Positions 1 to 10,564 of a stretch of 64,000 nucleotides of DNA are shown piece by piece; position 1 is the first letter of the stretch; each line of letters opens with the position of its first letter. Source of the DNA: Boesenbergia rotunda (taxonomy: Eukaryota > Streptophyta > Magnoliopsida > Zingiberales > Zingiberaceae); assembly GCA_024364735.1 (NCBI GenBank), contig JAGFNQ010005388.1, positions 309,292 to 373,291 on the forward strand, in the 5' to 3' direction. Both the position numbers and the translations under genes were made by a program. The notes beneath the pieces are model-generated. The model was not told the DNA's origin and searched no databases. It saw nothing but the letters and a program-made list of their open reading frames with translations.

Positions 1-2240
1 ATTTTTAGAATATTTCAAAACCTTGCTAAATTGAAACATTGCATAAAGCTCCCCCTTGGCCATATATCAATAAAGAACTTTTGAAAACCATATTTTGAAA
101 GAAGTTTTATGGAAAAAGTTTGTGTATCAGAGCCTATGAGTTTTCAAAACATAAAAATACTTAGTATAATTCTTGAAAGCATAGCAAAAAGCTTAAATTG
201 CACCAACAAAACACCACTTTGAAAAGTATTGTGCAATTTGAAAAAATATTTTGTATTTGTAGGCAAGTCTTTAGAAAATTCACACACTTAGAACACTATT
301 GCCTTAGAAAAACTTATATTTAGAAAAGATTTTTCAAAAGATTGTACTCATAAAAAGATTTTCATTTAACAAATAGTACATTTAGATGAATATTTTAAAC
401 AAATGTTCTGCAAAAGAAAATTTGAAATACATTTTCACTTTGAACAAGATTGAAAAGATTGTTCTTTGAAAACATGTTAGTATTGCACTTTTGAAACTGC
501 AAAATAATATTTGGACTTTGTAAACATTAGTGCCTTGAAAAGTATTAGTACTTTTGAAAACATTATATTTTGAAAAATAGTAGTACTGTTGAAAGATGTT
601 ATGCATTTAAAAAAAATATAAGTACTTTTAAGAAAAATTTTAATGTTATTTTGAGAACATAATACTTTACATGACTTGGTTTCTTTTCTAGTCTACACAA
701 TCATAGGAAACCTTGTTAACTATAAGAACATTTCCCTAAGTGTCCTTGAAAATTTTCCAAAGTCAAGTAAGTATTATTTTCAAAAGTATTCTAAAAAGAT
801 TTTAAAAGTATTCCAAAGTCAAGCAAAATTTTGAAAGTGATGGTATATGTAAGCAAAATGATTTAAAAGGATAGTATTTTGAAAGAAAAATTATTTATGT
901 TTTCAAAAGGGTTTTAAAAGTGCTGTGCATGAAAACATATAATTTTGAAAAATATTCAATAATTCTTTTTAATTTAATCTCCCCCTAAGCTTGACCCAGT
1001 CCTAGGAAGTTTGTTGACTACAAGTGATCTTTCTTTGAGTCTTAAGGTTTGATTCAAATTATAAGAATTGTCTAATAATTTTGAAAAATAATTGTCAGAA
1101 ATAATTTCTTTCGATTTAGACTCCCCTTAAATTTGACACTTCCTAGGAGTCCTTGTAGATCATGAAGTAGATTTCCTTGTGTCTTTAGGGTTTGTCAAAA
1201 TCAAAAGGGAATCAAGCACAATTCTTAAAATGAATTTTGAAGTATTAACATTTCAAAATACTGAGTATTTGAAACTTTTTAAATGATCATATTTCGAAAA
1301 TGATGATAGTTATTTTTGTAAGCATAATTTTCAAAACATATGTTATTTGAAACATATTTTTAATTTTTTTTATTTAACTTAACTACAGTCCTAATGTTAC
1401 ACAAGTTATTTCTAGTCTATGGTTTATTCAAAAAAAAAAAGACTAATTTAAAAAATTTAAACTATTTGTTTAATATTTGAACATAATTTCTTGCAAAGAA
1501 TATAGAAACTGAAAAAAATTCAATTTAAATGATTCCAAGAAAAATAAGTTTTTTAAAAAAACTTTAGTCCGAAAAATATAATATTAGACCGGACTGCACG
1601 TTTTTCTAAAACATCCTAATATACCCAGTGACTTTTGCAGACCACAAAATAATTTGATTGCCTAAAAGAATTTCTTTGTATAATGGCAAAAGAAAGGAAT
1701 AAATTTTAGGTAAGTGAACAAAAGAGACCTAAGATGATTTGAAATATTAAATCTTAATTTAAAAAGTTAAATTTGATTTTTGAGGATTTTAAAATTAATT
1801 AAGAGGGTTAAATTTGAATTTTGAAAGTTTTTCAGTTGAATTAAATTAGAATTTTAAAAGTATTTATTAAAGTTTAAATTCTGAAATTTGAAATCGATTC
1901 AGTTTGTAAGGTTGGTTGGGTTGGACTAAACTTTTAGGTCCTAAGCATCTCACCCATTTCTAAGTGACAGAACAGGATATCCTTAACTGTTTTTGTGAGA
2001 TGCATTAATTTTATCTTTGATTTTATGTTAACACTATGATTTAATTGAAGCTTGTGTTAGATTCGTGTTTAACAAATAATAATTTAAAAGTGAGTTTCGA
2101 TAATTGACTTCCAGGTCTTGGCGAGGCACAGAGGCCTTCTTTGGCCGTAGCCTTATTAGATCAACAACCCTTTTCTAGACAAAACCTTTTAAAGAAAGAT
2201 CATTAAATTATTAGAAGATATTGAGACGAAAAAACAAATA
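1..2240 (-). other. Non-coding internal region of element B
   Basis: This AT-rich stretch has no credible ORF. It matches, block by block, the internal non-coding parts of element A (25455-28563, opposite strand) and element C (36883-39240, same strand). Recognisable shared blocks are at 670-760, 980-1048 and 1118-1195 (each with a CCTAGGA core and flanking A/T-rich text, two carrying a PPT-like CTCCCC stretch), the stem-loop at 1945-2003 and a block at 2110-2180. The repeated TTTGAAAA text near the left end is also typical of A and C. Confidence 0.7.
1945..2003 (-). other. Conserved stem-loop, copy in element B
   Basis: Nine-base perfect arms GCATCTCAC (1945-1953) and GTGAGATGC (1995-2003) enclose a 41-base loop. 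In element sense (minus) the loop starts with ACAAAA and carries TTAAGG, then GGGTGAGATG closes the stem, followed by TTAGGACCTAA. The same arrangement occurs in SIRE (9555-9618), A (25932-25987) and C (38575-38642). Confidence 0.7.
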
Positions 2241-2426
2241 ACTTTTAAGTAAAGTCCATAGTGAGTAGTATTTATATTCTTTGGACTTTTCTAAGTAAGC
2301 AAGATTATTAATTAATTATTCTAGTATATCAAATTTGATTTTCCAAGTCTCATTTTCTTGTCTTAACTTTCTGAAATTTGAGTTTATTACTATATATGAT
2401 TTAATTAAGTTACTTAGGCATGTGTC
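2241..2426 (-). pseudogene. gag: C-terminal part of element B gag, separated by SIRE insertion
   Basis: On the minus strand this stretch continues the gag interrupted at 14861. It encodes a short coiled-coil-like tail with FRKL and QENET motifs, colinear with the last 50 or so residues of the gag of element A (end of 25005-25454). An in-frame TAA follows the motif FDILE. The link to 14861-15742 rests on homology with A and on the GTGTC target duplication flanking the SIRE element. Confidence 0.7.
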
Positions 2427-2535
2427 TGTTGATGCAGTCTGGCCCTGATTGTTGTTTTGGTGTTGACACCGATTTTAGTTTAGGTGGATGATGATTGATT
2501 ATGATTAAGTCCTGATCGGGGATCAGGCATGGTAT

Positions 2536-3012
2536 GGAAAATCCTAGTCTGGAGGGCTAGGTGTTGGAAAATCCTAACCTGGAGGGTTAGGTGTTGAAAA
2601 TCCTAGCTTGGAGGGCTAGGTGTATGAAAAGTCCTAATTCGGAAGAGGTGGGTGAAAAGTCCTAGCTTAGAGGGCTAGGTGAAAAGTCCTAGCTTGGAGG
2701 GCTAGGTGAAAAGTCCTAACTTGGAGGGTTAGGTGCAAATTCCCATCTTGGAGAATTAGGTGAAAAAGTCCTGGATTGGAGGGTCAGGTGCCTAGCTTGG
2801 AGGGCTAGGTTGGATGAAGTTCTAACTCGGAAGGGTTGGGTGAAAAGTCCAAGCTAGGAGGGCTTAGGTAAAAAGTCCTAGCTTGGAGGGCTAGGTGAAA
2901 AGTCCTAACTTGGAGGGTTAGGTGCAAATTCCCAACTTGGAGAGTTAGATGGAAAAATCCTTAGCTTGGAGGGCTAAGGTGGATGAATACCTAGCTTGGC
3001 GGGCTAGGTTTG
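2536..3012 (+). repeat. Minisatellite in the SIRE 5' LTR (unit about 27 bp)
   Basis: About 17-18 imperfect units of the form AAGTCCTAGCTTGGAGGG plus CTAGGTGA follow one another. Single-base variants (TAGCTT/TAACTT/TCGGAA) separate the units. The unit resembles the AAGTCCTGGCCGAGGG units in the LTRs of A, B and C. Confidence 0.85.
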
Positions 3013-3018
3013 AGTCCT

Positions 3019-3524
3019 TGGATCGGTCTGGTGACCGATCAGGGATATTGGCACGCTGCTTCTTCGTGGATCGGTCTGGTGACCGATCCAGCGAGAACTG
3101 ATCGGTCTGGTGACCGATCAGGGAGCGCACAGTGAGGTTGGGAACCTACTTTGTGGCTCCTGATCGGTCTGGTGATCGATCAGGGAGCAGGCAGCTTCCT
3201 CGTTGCCTTGCTCCTGATCGGTCTGGTGACCGATCAGGGAGCAGACAGTGAGTGAGTTCTCCTCCGGATCAGACCCTGGATCGGTCCGGTGACCGATCAG
3301 GGACTTAGGATCTGATTAAAGAATCACTGTTCATTTGTCCTGATCGGTCTGAGTGACCGATCAGGCTCCACTCTGATCGGTCTGGTGACCGATCAGGCTT
3401 CACTTTGATCGGTCCGGTGATCGATCAGGCGTGTATAGCCGCGAGAGCTGGGAATCCCAGCGAAGCAGTGGATCGGTCTGGTGACCGACCCACAAGCCCT
3501 GGATCGGTCCGATGACCGATCACT
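3019..3524. repeat. Array of eleven GATCGGTC...GACCGATC palindromes (5' LTR)
   Basis: Eleven copies of a 20-base imperfect palindrome, arms GATCGGT and ACCGATC around CTGGTG, are spaced 30-65 bp apart. Arm changes are rare; the text between copies is unrelated. Each copy could form a short hairpin in RNA or a cruciform in DNA. The same array is in the 3' LTR and a looser one lies before the third ORF. Confidence 0.9.
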
Positions 3525-4580
3525 TTAATTCAAATTGCACTGTCAGACGCGATCAGAGCGTCTGATCATATCCGATTCTCTGCGCTTCACTTCTGAATCT
3601 TGATTTACTGTGTGATATACTGCTCTAATAGTCTGATTAAGCTGCAGGTGACAGGGGAGGATTCAAACACTCAAGGAGAAGTCAATGGAGGCTTTCCTTG
3701 GAGCAGGTTTGTCTGTTTTTCCATCTTAGGTTGCAACGGCCGAGCTGCAGACTGGAGCTGAGAATGGAGCTTGGCTGAGGGAAGCTCAGGGAGTCCAGGG
3801 ATAGCTCAGTGGTAGCTGGCGTTGGCAGATGAGCAGCTGGGAGCTGCAGTGATGGTGTCATCTGATGCTTGGTGGAGAAACAAAAAGGAGAAGAAGACTT
3901 CGGCTGAAGCAGAGAAGTGTTCAACAGTTTTCTGTGTTGAGCTTGCTGAAGTTCTTGCTGCGCTTTGTGTTTCTCCACAACTTGCTTGCTATGTTTCTGA
4001 AGTCTTCATCACTTTGAGCAAGCAACTGCAATCGAGAAGCAACCAACTCTTACGTAAGTGTTGGGAGGAAAGAACAAGGAGCTTGGAGTCCAACAGTGAG
4101 AAGACACGAAGGAGGGAGTCCTTGCGTGAGATCGTCGCTGGGTGGAGCTCGGGATAGGCTCGCTGTGCTCTTGTCCTTGCTAGGTGCTGAGTAAGAGTAT
4201 TCTCTGTGTTTCATTAAGCTTAAATCTATATTCTTGTTTGAAACGCTGTAGAGAGGTTTCTCCACCGAGAAGGAGGTTGTGTTATATCCAGTGAACACCG
4301 GGGCTTGATCTGCCGACGATCAAGGGATCGCCCACCTTAAGGGCACGCCAAGGAGTAGGGGCAAGTTATCCCCGAACCTTGTAAACCCTCTTGTTAGCGA
4401 TCTTGGTAGCTGTCGTTGTTTGCTTTCATTTCTGTTTTTAGTTTACTGCACTGCTTCATTTTCCTTTGCTTCTTCCGCTGTGCTACTGATAAGTTAAGTG
4501 CAGAAACTTCATAAGTGTTTAAAGGTAAAAGAGATTGGCTATATTCACCCCCCCTCTCTAGCCATCCGGTTTCCAACAAG

Positions 4581-4592
4581 TGGTATCAGAGC
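4581..4592 (+). other. Primer binding site of the SIRE-type element
   Basis: TGGTATCAGAGC starts two bases after the 5' LTR and is complementary to the 3' end of plant initiator-Met tRNA, the usual primer for copia elements. Confidence 0.93.
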
Positions 4593-4636
4593 TTGGGGCT
4601 TTGTCTACGGCTTAACATCCGAGAGTTATCAACAAG

Positions 4637-6189
4637 ATGACGTTGAGAGAAGGCTTCTCCACCACCCGACCTTCATTCTTTGATGGCGCCGACTTTCAAT
4701 ATTGGAGATCAAAGATGGAATACTATTTGAAGATGGATATCCACACTTGGTTCGCGGTGAAGGAGGGATTCACCCCTCCGAAGGATGATGAAGGCAAAGA
4801 ACTTGTGGAACAAACTCATCGAACAAAGACCAACTCATCAAGGTTGCTGAACAAACTAGGAAGAGTGAAGCCGACGCGAAGGCGGTTGTCACTCTACAAT
4901 GTGGCATGAACAAAGACCAACTCATCAAGGTTGGTCCTTTCACAAGTGCAAAGGACTTGTGGAACAAACTAATCGAACTCCATGAGGGCACTCGAGACTC
5001 AAGAATCGCCAAGAGGGATTTGTTCCTCAATCAACTCCAAAATCTCTCCATGAAGGAGAATGAATTGGTAAGTGAGCTTCATAGCCGGTTCAAGGAAGTC
5101 CTCAATGGACTTCATTCGATTGATGAAAAGGTCGAGAATCGCGACCTTGTGAGGTATGTCTTGAAAGCCTTTCCAAGGAATGCTTTATGGTCATCCATGG
5201 TGGATGCCTACAAAGTTTCCAAGGATCTTTCCATTGTAAAGTTAGATGATTTATTTTGTGAGATGGAATTGCATGAAATGGCTAACAAAGGCCCCAAGGA
5301 GAAGGGGATTGCCTTAGTTGCAGGTGACCGGTCAAACAAGAAGAAGAAGGAGAAGGAGGTCTCTTCGTCTTCATCCTCTTCCGAATCCGAGTCCTATTCC
5401 GAAGAAGATGGCAGCGGCTCCTCTTCATCCGAAATGGCGAACTTCGTGCGAAGGATGATGCGAAGGAATCGACGTTTCAAGAGTAGAGGTAACTCTAGTG
5501 AATCCAAACTTGATAAGACTAATGCATCTTGTTTTGAGTGTGGTAGAAAAGGGCATTTCAAGAATGAATGTCCGAAACTAAAGAAAAAGGAAGAGAAATC
5601 CAAAAGAAAAGAAGAGAAATTCAAGAAGAAGAAGAAGGTATTGAAGGCCACTTGGGATGAGTCATCCTCAAGCTCATCCGATGAAGAGAAGGAGGAGAAG
5701 AGCACTAGGCATGTGGCACTCATGGCTCTTGGAGAGGAGAGCAGTGATGAATCTTCAAGTTCCTCAAATGCGGCTTCATCATCTTCGGATGATGAAGAGG
5801 TAACTTCTCCCGAGCTTGAAAAGTGTTATAGAGCAATTGCATGTTTAACTAGTATGCTTAAGAAGTCAAAAATTAAAGTTAAAGCATTGAAATTAGAAGT
5901 TGATCAATTGAAGACATCTAGGGATGATAACATTGATGATTTGCATGTTGAATTGTTAGAAGATGAAATTAAATCATTGAAACTTGAAGTTGAAAAGTTG
6001 AAATCCTCTAAGGTTGAGGAAGTTAATGATTTGCATGATGAATTGCTAATAGAGGAAAACCAATCATTGAAGAGTGAAGTTGAGAAGCTCAAGAATATTC
6101 TTGAGAAGTTCTCAACTAGCTCTAAGACCCTAGATATGATCCTAAATGCCCAAAGGGCAGTTTACAATAGGGCCGGTATTGGTTACTGA
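4637..6189 (+). pseudogene. gag: gag of the SIRE-type element, frameshifted
   Basis: The Gag polyprotein would form virus-like particles in the cytoplasm. The ATG at 4637 begins a copia-type Gag N-terminus (FFDGADFQYWRSKME). The frame is lost near 4800-4830; the true frame resumes there and runs to the TGA at 6187-6189, past VGPFTSAKDLWNKLIELHEG. Then come serine/acid-rich stretches, one CCHC knuckle (CFECGRKGHFKNEC, 5530-5571), a basic linker and a long coiled coil of internally repeated units (5870-6110). The frameshift sits in a patch that looks copied from 4908-4933 and about 4954-4977. The gene is therefore broken, and pol follows in another frame. Confidence 0.85.
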
Positions 6190-6379
6190 CCCAAAGAACC
6201 CTCATTCGTGTCTTTGATGTCTTGGACTGATATGAGACAATCTAGGACACCCAAGACTCAAAAGAAAGTTGTCAAGGCATGGGTGCCTAAGTCATGTTTA
6301 GTTGATGCTTTAGGTCCCAAGGTTTGGGTACCTAAAACTTCTATTTTTCGAATTGTGTAGGTTATGATTGAGGAGCATC

Positions 6380-6680
6380 TATCAACTTGGTTCGTTGATA
6401 GTGGATGCTCCAAACACATGACCGGGATAGATCATTGTTTACCACACTTCACAAGAAAAGTAGAGGTAATGTATCATTTGGTAACAATGGTAGTCTTAAG
6501 GTCATAGGGATAGGAGACATTCAAATATCCGAATGTCTTAGAATTTCAAATGTCCTTCTAGTCAAGGGGATGAAATTTAATCTCCTAAGTGTCAGTCAAT
6601 TGTGTGACACGGGTTACACAATTGACTTCCAACCAAGTCAATGTCTAGTTAGACAACATGACACCTTGGACACGTACTAG
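6380..6680 (+). pseudogene. pol: Protease region of the SIRE-type pol, frameshifted
   Basis: The aspartic protease signature FVDSGCSKHMTG is encoded at about 6390-6425, with D-S-G as the catalytic triad. The frame then shifts by one base and continues in the 6405-6680 frame (GNNGSLKVIGIGDI, then NVLLVKGMKFNLLSVSQLCD), typical of the copia protease end. It ends at a TAG, and the downstream pol is in yet another frame. This enzyme would cleave the polyprotein; here it cannot be made intact. Confidence 0.8.
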
Positions 6681-9484
6681 TAGGAGCAAGAGTAGACAAT
6701 ATTTATCAAGTTTCATTTAAAAGTGCTACTAATGCTTCTGCTAAGTGTTTCATGTCAAGAGAAGAAGAGTCCACCCTTTGGCACCGGAGGTTAGCACATG
6801 TTAACATGAAGAACATCCGGAAGTTGGCCAACAAGGGATTGGTTCGTGGCTTACCAAGCATCAAGTATGAGAAAGACAAACTTTGTGATGCATGTCAAAT
6901 GGGTAAGCAAACAAAATCTGCACATAAAGGTAAAAGCGCTGTAAGTACTTCCAATGCATTAGATTTACTTCATATGGATCTATTTGATTGTAGTACCATC
7001 ATATCATTGAATGGAAGTAGATATTGCTTTGTTATCATTGATGATTTTACTAGGTATACATGGACTTACTTTTTAAAATATAAGGACCAAACCTTAGATG
7101 TCTTCATTTGTTTTTGTAGAAGAGTTGAAAATGAAAAATCATCAACCATTAAGACAATTAGAAGTGATCATGGAGGTGAATTTCAAAACCAAAGGTTTTT
7201 AGAATTCTGTCAAGATAGAAGCTATAAGCATGAGTTCTCTACTCCTAGAACACCACAACAAAATGGTGTTGTAGAGAGGAAGAACCGTGTTTTACAAGAA
7301 GCGGCACGAAGCATGCTCAATGAGTACTCACTACCGAGTTACTTGTGGGCTGAAGCTATAAATACAGCTTGCTATGTGCAAAATCGGGACCTTATTCATA
7401 GGTTTCTAGGAAAGACTCCCCATGAACTTTGGTTTGGGAAACCACCTACGGTTAAACACCTTAGGGTGTTTGGTTGTAAGGTATTCATTCTAAACACCAA
7501 GGACCACCTTGGGAAGTTCATGGCAAAGGCTGATGAAAGGATACTAGTCGGGTACTCCCTCGCTAGCAAAGCCTACCGAGTCTATAACAAGAAATCTAGA
7601 TTAGTTGAAGAGTCTTCTGATGTGGTATTTGAAGAAATTCCAAAATCAAGTGACCAATCAGAAAATGTAGAAGGAGTTCAACTCGAACTTAGGAGACTAA
7701 GTTTGAATGAAATTCCAAGTGTTGTTGATGGTGATGAGTCTGATGACGGAGAACCTAGACAACCCATTGATCAGCCGGATCCTGAGGCTGGACTTGTGTC
7801 TAATGAACCCGTTCAAGAAGCACCACCAACTCCTAGGCAAACTAGATTAGCCTCTAGTCATCCCCAAGACCAAATTGTTGGAGACATCCATCAGGGGGTT
7901 AGAACTAGATCATTCTTCCGGAATGAGGCTAATGAAGTTGCCTTAATTTCCGAAATTGAACCTAGGAAAATTGATGAAGCATTAAATGATCCCGATTGGA
8001 TCATTGCAATGCAAGATGAACTAGGTCAATTCGAAAGGAGTCAAGTTTGGGACTTAGTCCCTAGACCCAAGAAGACCTCCATTATTGGAACCAAATGGGT
8101 TTTCAAGAACAAATTGAACTATAAGGGAGAAATCATTAGAAACAAGGCACGCTTAGTAGCCAAGGGCTACAGTCAAGTTGAAGACCTTGATTATGATGAG
8201 ACCTATGCTCCTGTGGCATGATTAGAATCCATCCGATTGATGCTTGCATTTGCAGCACATCGTGGCTTCAAGCTATACCAAATGGATGTCAAATCGGTCT
8301 TTCTAAATGGTTTGATTAGAGAAGAGGTCTACATCGAACAACCTCCGGGGTTTGAGAGTACCGAATTTCCAAACCACGTGTTCAAGCTCAAAAAGGCACT
8401 TTATGGCCTCAAACAAGCACCCCGAGCTTGGTATGAGCGGTTGTCGACATTCCTAATTGAGAAGGGCTTCGTTAGAGGCCAAATAGACCCTACACTATTT
8501 CTATGAAGAGATGGTGACAATATTTTTGTAGCCCAAGTATATGTCGATGACATAATTTGTGGCTCAAACAATAAGGGCTATTTGAATGAATTTATTGGAC
8601 ACATGGAAAATGAATTTGAGATGAGTCTAGTGGGAGAGTTGACTTTCTTCCTTGGACTCGAAATCAAGCAAACTCGTGATGGGATCCATGTGCACCAATC
8701 GAAATACACACAAGAAATACTTTGAAAATTCAATATGAGTGATTCAAAAGAGGTAACCACTCCTATGACTACAAACACAAGATTAGACAATGATGAAAGT
8801 GGTAAACCTGTTGATTTAACTCAATATCGAAGCATGATAGGTAGTTTGCTATACCTCACAGCTAGTTGACCTGATATTCTTTTCGCTGTGGGTATGTGCG
8901 CTAGGTATCAAGTTTGTGCCAGGGAATCTCACCTAATCGCTGTTAAGCGAATTTTGAGATATCTCAAAGGCACAATTGGAGTCGGTCTATGGTACCCCCG
9001 TACCGAATCATTTGATTTAATTGGCTATACGGATTCCGACTATGCTGGATGTAAGTTGGACCAGAAAAGCACAAGTGGGGGTTGTCAATTCTTAGGTTCG
9101 TCCTTAGTAAGTTGGTCAAGACGGAAGCAACATTGTGTTGCTCTCTCCACGACCGAGGCAGAATATATCGCCATGGGAGAGAGTGTATCATAATTGTTGT
9201 GGATGATACATACTTTAGAGGACTATGGATTGAGTTACAAGGGTGTGCAAGTGTTATGTGATAACATTAGCACAATTAACTTAACCAAGAATCCAGTCCA
9301 TCATTCTAGGACCAAACATATTGAGGTGCGTCACCACTTCATTAGGGATCATGTAGCTAGGGGAGATATTGTACTCTCACATGTAGAGTCCAAGTCAAAC
9401 CTAGCTGACATTTTCACTAAACCACTTCCCGAGAATGAATTTAGTTTCCTAAGATGGGAGTTGGGAATGTGTCGCGCTTCATGA
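6681..9484 (+). pseudogene. pol: Integrase, reverse transcriptase and RNase H of the SIRE-type element, five nonsense codons
   Basis: One frame runs from about 6686 to the TGA after 9481 with no frameshift. It holds the pre-integrase zinc region (LWHRRLAHVN ... LCDACQMGK), the integrase core (D in HMDLFD, D at 7166, E at 7274, exactly 35 residues apart), the copia RT (KARLVAKGYSQ, YGLKQAPRAWY, YVDD at 8540-8551) and RNase H (TDSDYAGC, STTEAEYIA). It is interrupted by TGA at 8219, 8504, 8723 and 8867 and TAA at 9191. At least the 8219, 8867 and 9191 stops fit C-to-T changes of CGA or CAA codons. The order integrase then RT is diagnostic of Ty1/copia. Confidence 0.92.
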
Positions 9485-9554
9485 ATTTTAAAATGCTTTC
9501 AAACCCTTCATGATTATTTCGAAATTGTTGGGAAACAATTGGGTAACTTTGGGG

Positions 9555-9618
9555 ACATCTCACACAAACTATAAGGTTTAACAAAACGTTTTTGTTTGCT
9601 AGATATGGGGTGAGATGT
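9555..9618 (+). other. Conserved stem-loop after pol, SIRE copy
   Basis: Perfect nine-base arms ACATCTCAC (9555-9563) and GTGAGATGT (9610-9618) enclose 46 bases that contain an inner CAAAC/GTTTG pairing and TATAAGG. It lies 71 bases after the pol stop. Related stem-loops lie after gag in A, B and C. The outermost pair is A-T here and G-C in B, a covarying pair. Confidence 0.75.
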
Positions 9619-10019
9619 TAGGTTCAACTAAGTTTCTCAAAATGTCAATGCATCCCTTGAGAAATTAAGTTGACGAGATAATAATCACTGTGGTGACCAA
9701 GTATGGGAAAACCATTGCATAACATATGTGTATATGGCTCCATGATCATACTTGGACATTCCAATCAAGGAAACTTGATTGGAACATTGGATTTGATACA
9801 AACTTAGTTGAAATTGCTTGAATGATTGTTGATTGAGTTTGACTCCATTTAGATGGATCAAAGTGATTGTTGAATCTATAAGGACTCTTGATCCTTATTC
9901 AGGGATCAATTTTAGTCATGAGATCATGTCCAAGTTCGATAAACTTCACCATATTTCCTTGGAAAGATTCAGAAATTCTAAAACTGAACATTTCAGTTCG
10001 TATCAGGGAGTATCAGGAA

Positions 10020-10335
10020 CCCTGATCGGTCACCGGACCGATCAGGCATAGGGCTGATCGGTCCCCGGACCGATCTGGCACCCTGCTGGGACCGGTCCAC
10101 AGACTGATCAGGGGGCTCACAGTAAGCCTCCCGAGTCTACTGATCTCTCCCTGATCGATCAACCGATCGATCAGGAGCTTGCCTGATCGGTCACCCGACC
10201 GATCAGGCTCGGTTCAGTCCGATCAGGCTATAGCTTGATCGGTCTGGGCGCGATCAGATCGAATGGTGATCCATTCAGACGCATTAAATTCTGGTTGGTG
10301 GACCGATCCACCAACCGATTAACTTCGCGAAAAAC
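10020..10335. repeat. Second palindrome array, upstream of the third ORF
   Basis: About six to seven copies of GATCGGTC...GACCGATC-type palindromes (with CACC, CCCC or AACC centres) stand between pol and the third ORF. They have the same arms as the LTR arrays but mostly other centres, so they are not simply a recent copy of LTR sequence. After them comes a C/T-rich untranslated-like stretch leading to the ATG at 10565. Confidence 0.8.
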
Positions 10336-10564
10336 CCTTCCTTGCTGAACCCTAGTGCCGAAACCTCTCCCTTGCATCTCTTCATCCTGAGCAAGAGTGT
10401 TCCTGCGTCTCCCTTCCCGTGCGAGCGAGTGTGTGCGAAGGTCTCTACGGGTGTCCCTTGTTCTCTGCAAGTTATCGATTTGCTCTGAGTCTTCTGCGTT
10501 TCTGTCTTGCGCCGAGGCTTCTCCTACGCAAGCGTTTTTCCTTTCCGACTCAAGAACTCTACTA

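Larger units (their letters stand above)
2427..4578 (+). repeat. 5' LTR of the SIRE-type element
   Basis: It starts TGTTGATGC and ends TTCCAACA, immediately before the primer site. From the 5' side it holds a minisatellite (2536-3012), an array of eleven palindromes (3019-3524), and a region ending in a C-rich tract before the CA end. The copy at 12709-14855 matches throughout. The apparent ORF at 3822-4157 is present in both LTRs but looks like an open stretch, not a gene. Confidence 0.95.

Noticed and set aside
3019..3524. CRISPR-like regular repeat array
   Set aside because: The units are imperfect palindromes with irregular spacing inside an LTR of a plant retrotransposon; there are no cas genes.
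3822..4157. A 111-codon plus-strand ORF present in both SIRE LTRs (also 14103-14438)
   Set aside because: It is copied as part of the LTR, has no recognisable domain, and overlapping frames on both strands are also open. I see no reason to call it a gene.
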